Source: Pseudomonas yangonensis
Lineage (GTDB): Bacteria > Pseudomonadota > Gammaproteobacteria > Pseudomonadales > Pseudomonadaceae
Direction: 5' to 3'
NCBI RefSeq assembly: GCF_009932725.1
Contig: NZ_BLJU01000018.1
Coordinates: 62,001 to 126,000, forward strand
DNA: 64,000 nt
Shown: positions 25,267 to 31,662 of the stretch, piece by piece
Layout: every line of letters starts with the position of its first letter
How positions within the stretch are numbered: position 1 is the first letter of the stretch
Position numbers and translations under genes: made by a program
The notes under the pieces: model-generated
The model's database searches: none
What the model was told of the DNA's origin: nothing
The model's input: only the letters and a program-made list of their open reading frames with translations

Positions 25267-25818
25267 CTACCCCATCGGATTAAAACTGCTCGCCGCAGAG
25301 CAATAGCGCGTTTTCATGCGATCACTATTCATCTTGCGGTCACTGTCATAGCGGGTACGCCAGGTTCTGCACTGTTCGTGAAAGTGCTGCTTGGCGGCCT
25401 TGCGGCATTCTCTGTAGTCGATTGATCCGCGCCGGTGGTTGGCGCAGACGCTGGTGCTGTCGATGTAGTTATTCACCGATAGCCATTCCGCCAGGTAGTT
25501 GCTGCCGCCGTTCCAGCTCTTGATCCACTTGGAAGTACGCTCGCGGCTCACCTGCTTGGTTTGGCGCTGCTGCGTTTGCTGAGGGGCCTGGGCTATGCGG
25601 TGGGTGGCGGGCGGCGTGTAGGTGCTGGCCGGCTGCTTGGGTGTGTAGTTCTTGTCACTGAACACATTCTGCGAGCTGGCAATCGCCCTCGCCTTTTCTT
25701 CCTCTGTCCATTCCATCGAGGCGTATGGCTGGGGCTGGCTTACCGGCTCGTATGCAGGCGTTCTACCGACCGTAAAGCTAGGCAAGCGCCGCATGGTCAA
25801 CAGCGCCCTGCTCGGCAC
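25267..25818 (-). CDS. Hypothetical protein, possibly 5'-truncated (island)
   Basis: 183 residues. N-terminal 90 residues are Pro/Gln/Thr-rich and look disordered; the C-terminal part (W-N-G-G-S-N-Y-L-A-E-W-L, then C-A-N-H-R-R-G-S-I-D-Y-R-E-C-R-K-A-A-K-x-H-F-x-x-x-C) has four Cys in a compact block. The start is uncertain: no clear ribosome site or signal peptide at 25818, and the gene begins near the island edge, so its 5' part may have been lost. Function unknown. Confidence 0.55.
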   Translation of the reverse strand: MPSRALLTMRRLPSFTVGRTPAYEPVSQPQPYASMEWTEEEKARAIASSQNVFSDKNYTPKQPASTYTPPATHRIAQAPQQTQQRQTKQVSRERTSKWIKSWNGGSNYLAEWLSVNNYIDSTSVCANHRRGSIDYRECRKAAKQHFHEQCRTWRTRYDSDRKMNSDRMKTRYCSAASSFNPMG

Positions 25819-25973
25819 CTGGCTGCTGGAGCTGACTGCGCGCCCGCATTGGGATATTCAGGCGGCAGCGCCAGAAGCCTCGATATATATGAGGCAACGT
25901 TCACTAGCCCCCGTCGGGAAGCTGCGTATACGCACCCTGTGTACGCATGGCGTTTAAAAGTGATGGCCCAGAA

Positions 25974-26010
25974 AAGCAAAAACCCCTGCAGGTTTCCCTG
26001 CAGGGGTTTT
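25974..26010 (-). terminator. tRNA-Ser terminator
   Basis: AACCCCTGCAGG (25981-25992) pairs with CCTGCAGGGGTT (25997-26008); on the minus strand T-rich sequence follows. It lies nine bases past the CCA of the tRNA. Confidence 0.85.
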
Positions 26011-26036
26011 GCGAAAGTGGCGGTGAAGAAGAGATT
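26009..26036. repeat. Right att repeat within tRNA-Ser
   Basis: 28 bases identical to 23015-23042, covering the 3' end of the intact tRNA-Ser gene and nine bases beyond it. Confidence 0.8.
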
Positions 26037-26107
26037 CGAACTCTTGATACGGTTTCCCGTATACACACTTTCCAGGCGTGCTCCTTCAACCACTCGGACA
26101 CTTCACC
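26018..26107 (-). tRNA. tRNA-Ser (anticodon GGA)
   Basis: 90 bases on the minus strand including an encoded CCA. Acceptor GGTGAAG pairs with CTTCACC; discriminator G. Anticodon loop CCTGGAAAG gives GGA. A long variable arm (TATACGGGAAACCGTATC region) is typical of serine tRNAs, and the T arm reads GAGTTCGAATCTC. Its 3' end is the island attachment site. Confidence 0.96.
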
Positions 26108-26200
26108 GGATCTCGACGTTTTGGCGTTTACCCCGTCGAGGCGCGCTAATGTAGTCGAATGTTTTCCCAATGGCAAATTTTTTTTAAAGGATTCATGCGC

Positions 26201-26419
26201 TTAAGAGCGAAGCGGGTTTTCGTCATGCTCCTCGCCGGGTGGCTCGTCGAAGCGCATGTGACCGAACAGCAGGAAACCCAGGGACATGAACAGTCCCACG
26301 CCGAAGAGCAGCAGCACACCCGTGGGGCTACGCAGGTAGAGCGTTTCGCTGAGCGCGACGGACGCCAGCAGCAGGCCGATGACGGCGACCGTATAAAGGA
26401 TGGAGTACAGAGTATTCAT
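26201..26419 (-). CDS. Small two-helix membrane protein
   Basis: 72 residues; two hydrophobic helices (about 7-25 and 32-53) and an acidic tail (D-E-P-P-G-E-E-H-D-E-N). GGAGCTGCC precedes the ATG. No family recognised. It lies about 95 bases from tRNA-Ser outside the island and its base composition matches the core genes. Confidence 0.65.
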   Translation of the reverse strand: MNTLYSILYTVAVIGLLLASVALSETLYLRSPTGVLLLFGVGLFMSLGFLLFGHMRFDEPPGEEHDENPLRS

Positions 26420-26604
26420 AGGCAGCTCCTTCGGTTCGCTGCCACCTTAATGGTCAGGCGGCGGCGCTCGCCAATTACCAACAGCCATCGCCACGATAGG
26501 CAAAAACACTGACCCGCCAGTCAGTCACGGCGCTTTACCAGAGCGTTTGGGCTGAGTACCTTCTGCCGACATTCAGCCCCGCGGCTCCAACAAGGAAAAC
26601 TGCC

Positions 26605-27294
26605 ATGAGCGACCTGATCAGCTATCAACTCGAAGACGGCATCGCCACCCTCACCCTGAGCAATGGCAAGGTCAACGCCATCTCACCTGACGTGATCGCT
26701 GCCTTCAATGCTGCGCTCGACCGCGCCGAGCAGGATCGCGCCATCGTCATCATCACTGGCCAGCCGGGCATTCTTTCGGGTGGCTACGACCTGAAGGTGA
26801 TGACCTCCGGCCCGCAGAATGCAATCAACCTGGTAGCCGCAGGTTCCACCCTGGCGCGGCGCATGCTCGCCCACCCCTTTCCGATCATCGTGGCCTGCCC
26901 GGGCCATGCCGTGGCCAAAGGGGCCTTCATCCTGCTGTCCGCCGATTACCGTATCGGCATCGAAGGTCCGTTCAGCATTGGTCTGAACGAAGTGCAGATC
27001 GGCATGACCATGCACCATGTCGGTATCGAACTGGCCCGCGACCGTCTGCGTAAGTCGGCCTTCCACCGCTCTGTGATCAATGGCGAGATGTTCGACCCGG
27101 CTGGTGCCGTGGATGCCGGCTTCCTCGACAAGATCGTGCCGGCCGAGCAACTGCTGGCCACCGCGCAGGCGGCAGCGCAGCAGATGAAGAAAATCAATAT
27201 GACGGCGCACAAGAACACCAAGCTGAAAGTGCGCAAGGCTCTGCTGGAAACCCTAGATGCGGCCATCGAGATGGACAAGCAGCACCTGATGTAA
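26605..27294 (+). CDS. Crotonase-fold (enoyl-CoA hydratase/isomerase) protein
   Basis: 229 residues, slightly short for the family. CoA-type landmarks: V-N-A-I-S-P, S-G-G-Y-D-L-K-V-M for the first oxyanion-hole strand, and A-V-A-K-G-A-F-I-L-L-S-A-D-Y-R-I for the second. The second segment lacks the usual G-G-G and catalytic Glu pair of true hydratases, so it may be an isomerase, hydrolase or another crotonase. CAAGGAAA lies before the ATG; a strong terminator follows. No beta-oxidation neighbours. Confidence 0.88.
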   Translation: MSDLISYQLEDGIATLTLSNGKVNAISPDVIAAFNAALDRAEQDRAIVIITGQPGILSGGYDLKVMTSGPQNAINLVAAGSTLARRMLAHPFPIIVACPGHAVAKGAFILLSADYRIGIEGPFSIGLNEVQIGMTMHHVGIELARDRLRKSAFHRSVINGEMFDPAGAVDAGFLDKIVPAEQLLATAQAAAQQMKKINMTAHKNTKLKVRKALLETLDAAIEMDKQHLM

Positions 27295-27318
27295 ACAGGC
27301 GACACGCCGCGCATATGG

Positions 27319-27356
27319 AAAGCGCCGCTTCCGTTGAGGTCGCGGCGCTTTTTTCT
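27319..27356 (+). terminator. Rho-independent terminator
   Basis: AGCGCCGC (27321-27328) pairs with GCGGCGCT (27342-27349), followed by TTTTTT. It closes the crotonase gene. Confidence 0.85.
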
Positions 27357-27412
27357 TTCGGAGCCAGGTGCCCCTGGGTCGAACGTTGGTGCGCGTGGCG
27401 CACACTACAAGA

Positions 27413-27805
27413 TCAGCCGGAGTAGTCCAGCGCCGTCCAGACCCGGCTCAGGCCCTGGGCCAGCACGCAGCCAGGCTTGCCCAATTGCTCATTGAAGGCT
27501 GTCGGCAGCAGCGTGGTTTCGCCCTCTGCTGCACCATGGCGCTCGGTGAGCCACTGCAGCTTGCCGCAATTGGGCGTCTCGATCACATAGCTGGCAGCGA
27601 TATTGGAGTGGTGGCCAGGCAGATGGATTATGTCGAGCACCACGCCTGCTTCTTCGACGCGCTGGCCATTGGAGACCAGCACAGCCCAGGCCTGCTCCCC
27701 CTCGATCACCAAGTAGGCGCCGTTGGCCTGTGGTCGTTCGATCTGTGGCTGCGCACAGCCACTCAGCAGAGCCAATAGCACAATCGTCATCAGCATCTGT
27801 TGCAT
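27413..27805 (-). CDS. Predicted lipoprotein
   Basis: 130 residues from MQQMLMTIV, chosen because AGGGGG lies eight bases upstream. Signal peptide with lipobox L-L-S-G-C. The mature part carries one possible disulfide pair (T-P-N-C-G and K-P-G-C-V). No family recognised. Divergent from the LexA-box gene. Confidence 0.72.
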   Translation of the reverse strand: MQQMLMTIVLLALLSGCAQPQIERPQANGAYLVIEGEQAWAVLVSNGQRVEEAGVVLDIIHLPGHHSNIAASYVIETPNCGKLQWLTERHGAAEGETTLLPTAFNEQLGKPGCVLAQGLSRVWTALDYSG

Positions 27806-27885
27806 TGCCAATACCCCCTTGCAAGGCGCCCACATCTGCATGGCGGGCGGGTTGTTGTCGCCTGAATGAGGCCACTATCACCCAA

Positions 27886-27905
27886 TACTGTTTATTTGTA
27901 CAGTA
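27886..27905. promoter_or_regulatory. LexA box
   Basis: TACTGTTTATTTGTACAGTA, a near-perfect CTG-N10-CAG palindrome matching the gammaproteobacterial SOS box. It is 55 bases before the 104-residue gene at 27960 and 81 bases before the divergent lipoprotein. Confidence 0.8.
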
Positions 27906-27959
27906 TTTTTCGATTACCCTATTCCGCAGGTAAATGACCGAGCACATAGGAGCGCCATC

Positions 27960-28274
27960 ATGCTGGACGTACTGCAGCTGAAACACCGAGTGAACCGCAT
28001 GCCGCTGGAGCGCGTTCGCGAGATGGTCGATGAGCTACTGCTCGAAGGCATTGTCACCGAGAGCCGTACTCCCTTTAACCGTCAGCACTTCAATACGTGC
28101 TTCGCCGAGATAGAGGCGCTGTTACAGCGCGCCGGTTATCACCGGCAGCTGGATGTGGTCGGCTATCAGGGATTGGCGTACGCATTGTTCGACCCGGCTC
28201 GCTGGGAAGCCGTCGAAGTGCTGCGTTGGTTGCGCGACTACGTCGAAGAGGCCCATGCACAGCCGGTCTCCTGA
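27960..28274 (+). CDS. 104-residue putative SOS-regulated protein
   Basis: Starts MLDVLQLKHRVNRMP with TAGGAG eight bases upstream. It has the helical pattern R-V-R-E-M-V-D-E-L-L-L-E-G-I-V-T-E-S-R-T-P-F-N-R-Q-H-F, then L-L-Q-R-A-G-Y and a C-terminal W-E-A-V-E-V-L-R-W-L-R-D-Y-V. Mostly alpha-helical; no catalytic motif. The LexA box just upstream suggests induction on DNA damage. SOS-linked uncharacterised genes of this size are known in P. aeruginosa, but I cannot confirm this is the same one. Confidence 0.75.
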   Translation: MLDVLQLKHRVNRMPLERVREMVDELLLEGIVTESRTPFNRQHFNTCFAEIEALLQRAGYHRQLDVVGYQGLAYALFDPARWEAVEVLRWLRDYVEEAHAQPVS

Positions 28275-28600
28275 GCGACACGTACCAAATCGCGCGGCGA
28301 TGCAGATGCATGCACGGCGTCTTTGGCTCAATAGCAAGTCGTCATATTGCTCTTGCGCAGGGCAGCCAAGGTTCCCTGCGATGTCATCACATAGCCGCAA
28401 ACCATTGATTTCACATCCATCTGTGACTCACAGACCCCGTATCAGAGGTCTACGTCTCTCGCACCGCCGTGCGGAGTTGCTCTACCAGCGCCCGGCTGCC
28501 TGAACCGGTGGTAACAGCTCTGGCGCAGGCACTGGAGCGGGGAACCTCTGGAGCGTTTGACGGACGAAGCTGTGCCTTCAACCGACGAGCAGAGAACACC
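28275..28600. other. Gene-free interval before the PL7 lyase
   Basis: About 326 bases. A small hairpin (GCAGGGCAGCCAAGGTTCCCTGC, near 28357) is present. No tRNA and no convincing ORF. The lyase frame extends back to 28469, but without a credible start site. Confidence 0.4.
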
Positions 28601-29290
28601 GTGCTGGACCTGACGACCTGGAACCTTTCGATCCCCACCGAAACCACGCCCACCACCATCAGTACCGAGCGCCTGAGCAACGGCTACGAAAGTCGTTATT
28701 TCCGGCGCAATGGCGACGGCAGCGTGACCTTCTGGGTACCGGTAACCGGCTCAACTACCGCTGACGCGCGCTATCCGCGCAGCGAGCTGCGCGAAACCCA
28801 GCGCGACGGCAGCCTGAGCAACTGGCAGCACGCCAGTTCGGACAGCTACCTCAGTGCCGTTCTGCAGGTCGAGCAGGTACCCAGCCGCAACAAGGTGGTG
28901 ATCGGCCAGATCCACAGCACCGACGTGCCAGGCAGCCAAAACGACCCACTGCTCAAGGTGCAGTATCACTACCGCCGTGGCGTGGGGCGCGTGGAACTGT
29001 TGCTACGCGCGAGACCGGGCGATCGCAAGGTGCAGAACATTTTGCTGGCCGACAACGTGCAACTCGGCGAACGCTTCGGCTACGACCTGCGCGTGACGCC
29101 CAGCGGTCGCCTCGGTGTCAGCGTGGTCAGCAGCGATGGCGATGAGGGCGCGGTCTACCGCCAGCTCAGCAGTCGCTGGAACACCCAGTACCTTTATTTC
29201 AAGGCCGGCGCCTACGTCCAGGACAATTCCGGACCGGACAACGAAGGCGGGCGGGTCACCTTCCATCACCTCAACAGCGCGCACCGCTAA
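28601..29290 (+). CDS. PL7-family alginate lyase-like enzyme
   Basis: 229 residues from a GTG at 28601 (V-L-D-L-T-T-W-N-L-S-I-P). The beta-jelly-roll motifs of polysaccharide lyase family 7 are present: P-R-S-E-L-R-E, Q-I-H-S-T and Y-F-K-A-G-A-Y-V-Q-D, containing the usual catalytic Arg, Gln, His and Tyr. No signal peptide is seen at any start, so it may act on oligomers in the cytoplasm or be released by lysis. The frame is open to 28469, so the start is uncertain. Next to a hotdog thioesterase and the nitrate locus. Confidence 0.8.
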   Translation: MLDLTTWNLSIPTETTPTTISTERLSNGYESRYFRRNGDGSVTFWVPVTGSTTADARYPRSELRETQRDGSLSNWQHASSDSYLSAVLQVEQVPSRNKVVIGQIHSTDVPGSQNDPLLKVQYHYRRGVGRVELLLRARPGDRKVQNILLADNVQLGERFGYDLRVTPSGRLGVSVVSSDGDEGAVYRQLSSRWNTQYLYFKAGAYVQDNSGPDNEGGRVTFHHLNSAHR

Positions 29291-29338
29291 GGCAAGCGGC
29301 GGCATACAATCGCGGCTTTTCTCGACGACGATTCGACC

Positions 29339-29782
29339 ATGGCACGCCTGACCCTCGATTTTCCTGAAGACCAGTATTGCTACAGCACCCACCTCACTGT
29401 GCGCGTCACTGACATCAATGGCGCCAATCACCTGGGTAACGACTCGATGATCTCGATGATCTCCGAAGCCAGGGCGCGCTTCCTCTACGAGTTCGGTATT
29501 CGCGAGACCGACGACAACGGTACCGGCATCATCGTCACCGACCTGGCTACCACCTACCGCACCGAGGCGCATGCTCGCGACCAGCTGCTGTTCGAGGTCG
29601 GCGTCATGGACTTCAACAAGTATGGCGGCGACATCACATTCCGTATCACCCGCCCTGCCGACGGCGCGCTGGTGGCCATGGCCAAGTCCGGCTTCGTATT
29701 CTTCGATTATCGCCAGTCGAAGGTGGTGCCCATGCCGGACGCCTTCAACGCCAAGTTCCCCAAGGTCAATCGGCTCGATTGA
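29339..29782 (+). CDS. Hotdog-fold thioesterase
   Basis: 147 residues of the 4HBT/YbgC-like class: T-V-R-V-T-D-I-N-G-A-N-H-L-G-N-D carries the usual N-terminal Asp/His region, followed by a long helix and the beta sheet T-Y-R-T-E-A-H-A-R-D-Q-L-L-F-E-V. Probable acyl-CoA thioesterase; the substrate is unknown. It is 48 bases after the PL7 gene, perhaps the same transcript. Confidence 0.85.
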   Translation: MARLTLDFPEDQYCYSTHLTVRVTDINGANHLGNDSMISMISEARARFLYEFGIRETDDNGTGIIVTDLATTYRTEAHARDQLLFEVGVMDFNKYGGDITFRITRPADGALVAMAKSGFVFFDYRQSKVVPMPDAFNAKFPKVNRLD

Positions 29783-29917
29783 TTGCGCTGGCGCCCGCCA
29801 GCAAAGGCGATGTTGTCTGGTCGTTGCGGCAGAAATGCGTAGAGTTTTCTGCCGGTTGCGTGACACATCGCCATTCCTCTGCTACGCCTAGCTCATAACA
29901 GAAAAGGGGGAACGAGG

Positions 29918-30073
29918 ATGACCGACACCTACCGCCGCGCCCGTCAGGCCGGACTGCTGAGCAATCTGCTGGCAATCGCCCTGCTGACCCTGCCGCTACC
30001 GACCCACGCCACCAACGGTGCCCTTCCTTTCAGCATCACCTCACAGGCCGCGCTCAGCACCTACCGAAGTTGA
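29918..30073 (+). CDS. Possible 51-residue secreted peptide
   Basis: ATG at 29918 after GGGGGAACGAGG, TGA at 30071-30073. The first 32 residues look like a signal peptide (basic R-R-A-R-Q, then L-L-A-I-A-L-L-T-L-P-L-P, cleavage after T-H-A), leaving a short mature peptide of about 19 residues. A hairpin terminator follows at once. Alternatively it is the broken start of a longer secreted protein. No homologue recognised. Confidence 0.45.
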   Translation: MTDTYRRARQAGLLSNLLAIALLTLPLPTHATNGALPFSITSQAALSTYRS

Positions 30074-30126
30074 ACGAGGCGCCCGCCCCGTTCAGGTGCA
30101 ACTGCAACGCAAACGCCTCGTTTTGC
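30073..30126 (+). terminator. Probable terminator after the 51-residue ORF
   Basis: AACGAGGCG (30073-30081) pairs with CGCCTCGTT (30114-30122), followed by TTTT. The loop is long, so this is a weaker call. Confidence 0.55.
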
Positions 30127-30183
30127 GGCAGCCCGTTACGCACTCGAGGCCCGTGTCGCCCTACTTTCAAGGCTTTGATCGAT

Positions 30184-30199
30184 TGGCCCGGCACTTGCT
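30184..30199 (+). promoter_or_regulatory. sigma-54 promoter of nasA
   Basis: TGGCCCGGCACTTGCT: GG at 30185-30186 and GC at 30197-30198, exact -24/-12 spacing, with 14 of 16 matches to TGGCACGGCCCTTGCT. Predicted start near 30210. Confidence 0.85.
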
Positions 30200-30214
30200 T
30201 AGCCCCTGATACCA

Positions 30215-30299
30215 GGTAGCCAACGGCGGCCACCTCCCTCACGACAAAGACGTCGCCTCACCCGGCCTTCATGGCCTGCGGTGAAGCGGCGTTTTTTTT
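30215..30299 (+). promoter_or_regulatory. NasT/ANTAR-type antitermination leader of nasA
   Basis: Hairpin 1 at 30215-30234 (7 pairs with one A-C mismatch, loop AACGGC). Hairpin 2 at 30242-30255 (stem CGAC/GTCG, loop AAAGAC). Both loops are six bases with A at 1 and G at 4, the rule for ANTAR targets. A terminator follows at 30251-30299 (long stem CGTCGCCTCACC with GGTGAAGCGGCG, then T8). Its left arm uses bases of hairpin 2, so the two are mutually exclusive: NasT binding should favour read-through into nasA. Confidence 0.82.
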
Positions 30300-30416
30300 C
30301 GTGTTCGCCCCAGCGTCCGGGGCTGGCGCAGGCGTCGCAACCCGAGCCTGCACTGCAATCGTTCGACCCTGCTTCGGCTTCGCCGCCGTGTCCACGACCA
30401 CGGTTCGCTGCGCCAT
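30258..30416 (-). CDS. Doubtful antisense 52-residue ORF
   Basis: Starts MAQRTVVVDTAAKPKQ with GGAG eight bases upstream, but it lies antisense to the nasA leader and its last codons fall inside the terminator hairpin. Coding potential is weak and low-complexity. Kept only because the ribosome site is good. Confidence 0.25.
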   Translation of the reverse strand: MAQRTVVVDTAAKPKQGRTIAVQARVATPAPAPDAGANTKKNAASPQAMKAG

Positions 30417-30447
30417 GCCGGGCTCCTTCTCGCTGATGAGGTGATCG

Positions 30448-31659
30448 ATGAATACAAGTTTCTGGAAAGCCGGCCACGCCCCCACCCTGTTCGCTGCGTT
30501 TCTCTACTTCGACCTGAGTTTCATGGTCTGGTACCTGCTCGGCCCGCTGGCGGTACAGATCGCCACCGACCTCGAGCTCAACGCCCAGCAACGCGGCCTG
30601 ATGGTGGCCACGCCGATTCTTGCCGGTGCGGTGCTACGTCTGCTGATGGGCTTTCTCTGTGACCGCCTGTCGCCGAAAACCGCCGGGCTGCTAGGCCAGA
30701 CGGTGGTGATCGTCGCGCTGTTCTGCGCCTGGCAGATCGGCATCGGCAGCTACGAGCAGGCGCTGCTGCTCGGCCTGTTCCTCGGTTTCGCCGGCGCCTC
30801 CTTCGCAGTCGCCCTGCCGCTGGCCTCCCAGTGGTACCCACCGCAGCACCAGGGCAAGGCCATGGGCATCGCCGGCGCCGGCAACTCCGGCACCGTGCTG
30901 GCGGCGCTGTTCGCACCCGGTCTGGCGGCGCTGTCCGGCTGGCAGAACGTGTTCGGCTGGGCGCTGATCCCGCTGCTGGCGACCCTGGTGATCTTCGCCC
31001 TGGTGGCCAGGAACGCGCCGGAACGGCCCAAACCCAAGGCTTTCGGCGACTACCTCAAGGCCCTCGGCGACCGCGACAGCTGGTGGTTCATGTTCTTCTA
31101 CAGCGTCACCTTCGGCGGCTTCATCGGCCTGGCCAGCGCCCTGCCCGGCTACTTTAGCGACCAATACGGGCTGAACCCGGTCACCGCCGGCTATTACACC
31201 GCCGCCTGCGTCTTCGCCGGCAGCCTGCTGCGTCCGCTCGGTGGCGCGCTGGCCGATCGCATCGGCGGCATCCGCTCGCTGCTGATGATGTACACCATCG
31301 CCTCGCTGTGCATCGCCGCGGTGGGCTTCAACCTGCCCAGTTCGACCGCCGCCCTGGCCCTGTTCGTCGCCGCCATGCTTGGCCTGGGCGCCGGCAACGG
31401 CGCGGTGTTCCAGCTAGTGCCGCAGCGCTTTCGCAAGGAGATCGGCGTGATGACCGGGCTGATCGGCATGGCCGGCGGTGTCGGCGGTTTCTTTCTCGCC
31501 GCCGGCCTCGGCACCATCAAGCAGCATACCGGCGACTACCAGTTGGGCCTCTGGCTGTTCGCCAGTCTCGGCGTACTGGCCTGGTTCGGCCTGCACGGCG
31601 TCAAGCAGCGCTGGCGCACCACCTGGGGTAGCGCCGCGGTGACCGCCGCGCGGGTGTAA
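30448..31659 (+). CDS. nasA: Nitrate/nitrite transporter of the NNP (NarK/NasA) family
   Basis: 403 residues, twelve membrane helices of the major facilitator fold. NNP signatures: G-I-A-G-A-G-N-S-G-T-V-L-A in the first half and G-A-G-N-G-A-V-F-Q-L-V-P in the second. Takes up nitrate for assimilation. Three bases separate its stop from the phosphatase-kinase gene, so they are co-transcribed, under a sigma-54 promoter and an ANTAR leader. No electron-transport or NarX/L genes are nearby, which favours assimilatory use. Confidence 0.92.
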   Translation: MNTSFWKAGHAPTLFAAFLYFDLSFMVWYLLGPLAVQIATDLELNAQQRGLMVATPILAGAVLRLLMGFLCDRLSPKTAGLLGQTVVIVALFCAWQIGIGSYEQALLLGLFLGFAGASFAVALPLASQWYPPQHQGKAMGIAGAGNSGTVLAALFAPGLAALSGWQNVFGWALIPLLATLVIFALVARNAPERPKPKAFGDYLKALGDRDSWWFMFFYSVTFGGFIGLASALPGYFSDQYGLNPVTAGYYTAACVFAGSLLRPLGGALADRIGGIRSLLMMYTIASLCIAAVGFNLPSSTAALALFVAAMLGLGAGNGAVFQLVPQRFRKEIGVMTGLIGMAGGVGGFFLAAGLGTIKQHTGDYQLGLWLFASLGVLAWFGLHGVKQRWRTTWGSAAVTAARV

Positions 31660-31662
31660 CGA

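Larger units (their letters stand above)
23015..26036. mobile_element. 3-kb tRNA-Ser-borne genomic island without integrase
   Basis: Bounded by the 28-bp repeats at 23015 and 26009. The interior, especially 24.05-25.3 kb, is visibly more AT-rich than its neighbours. Contents: mqsA, mqsR, a 50-residue ORF, a lipoprotein and two genes of unknown function. No integrase, recombinase or replication gene is seen, so it is a remnant or a passenger mobilised in trans. The intact tRNA lies on the right because the incoming element restored its 3' end. Confidence 0.7.

Noticed and set aside
25797..26154. Coding frames across the tRNA-Ser gene
   Set aside because: They include tRNA sequence and the tRNA terminator; no coding evidence.
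30018..30209. 63-residue + strand frame before nasA
   Set aside because: It covers the sigma-54 promoter and has no ribosome site; the promoter and leader explain the sequence.
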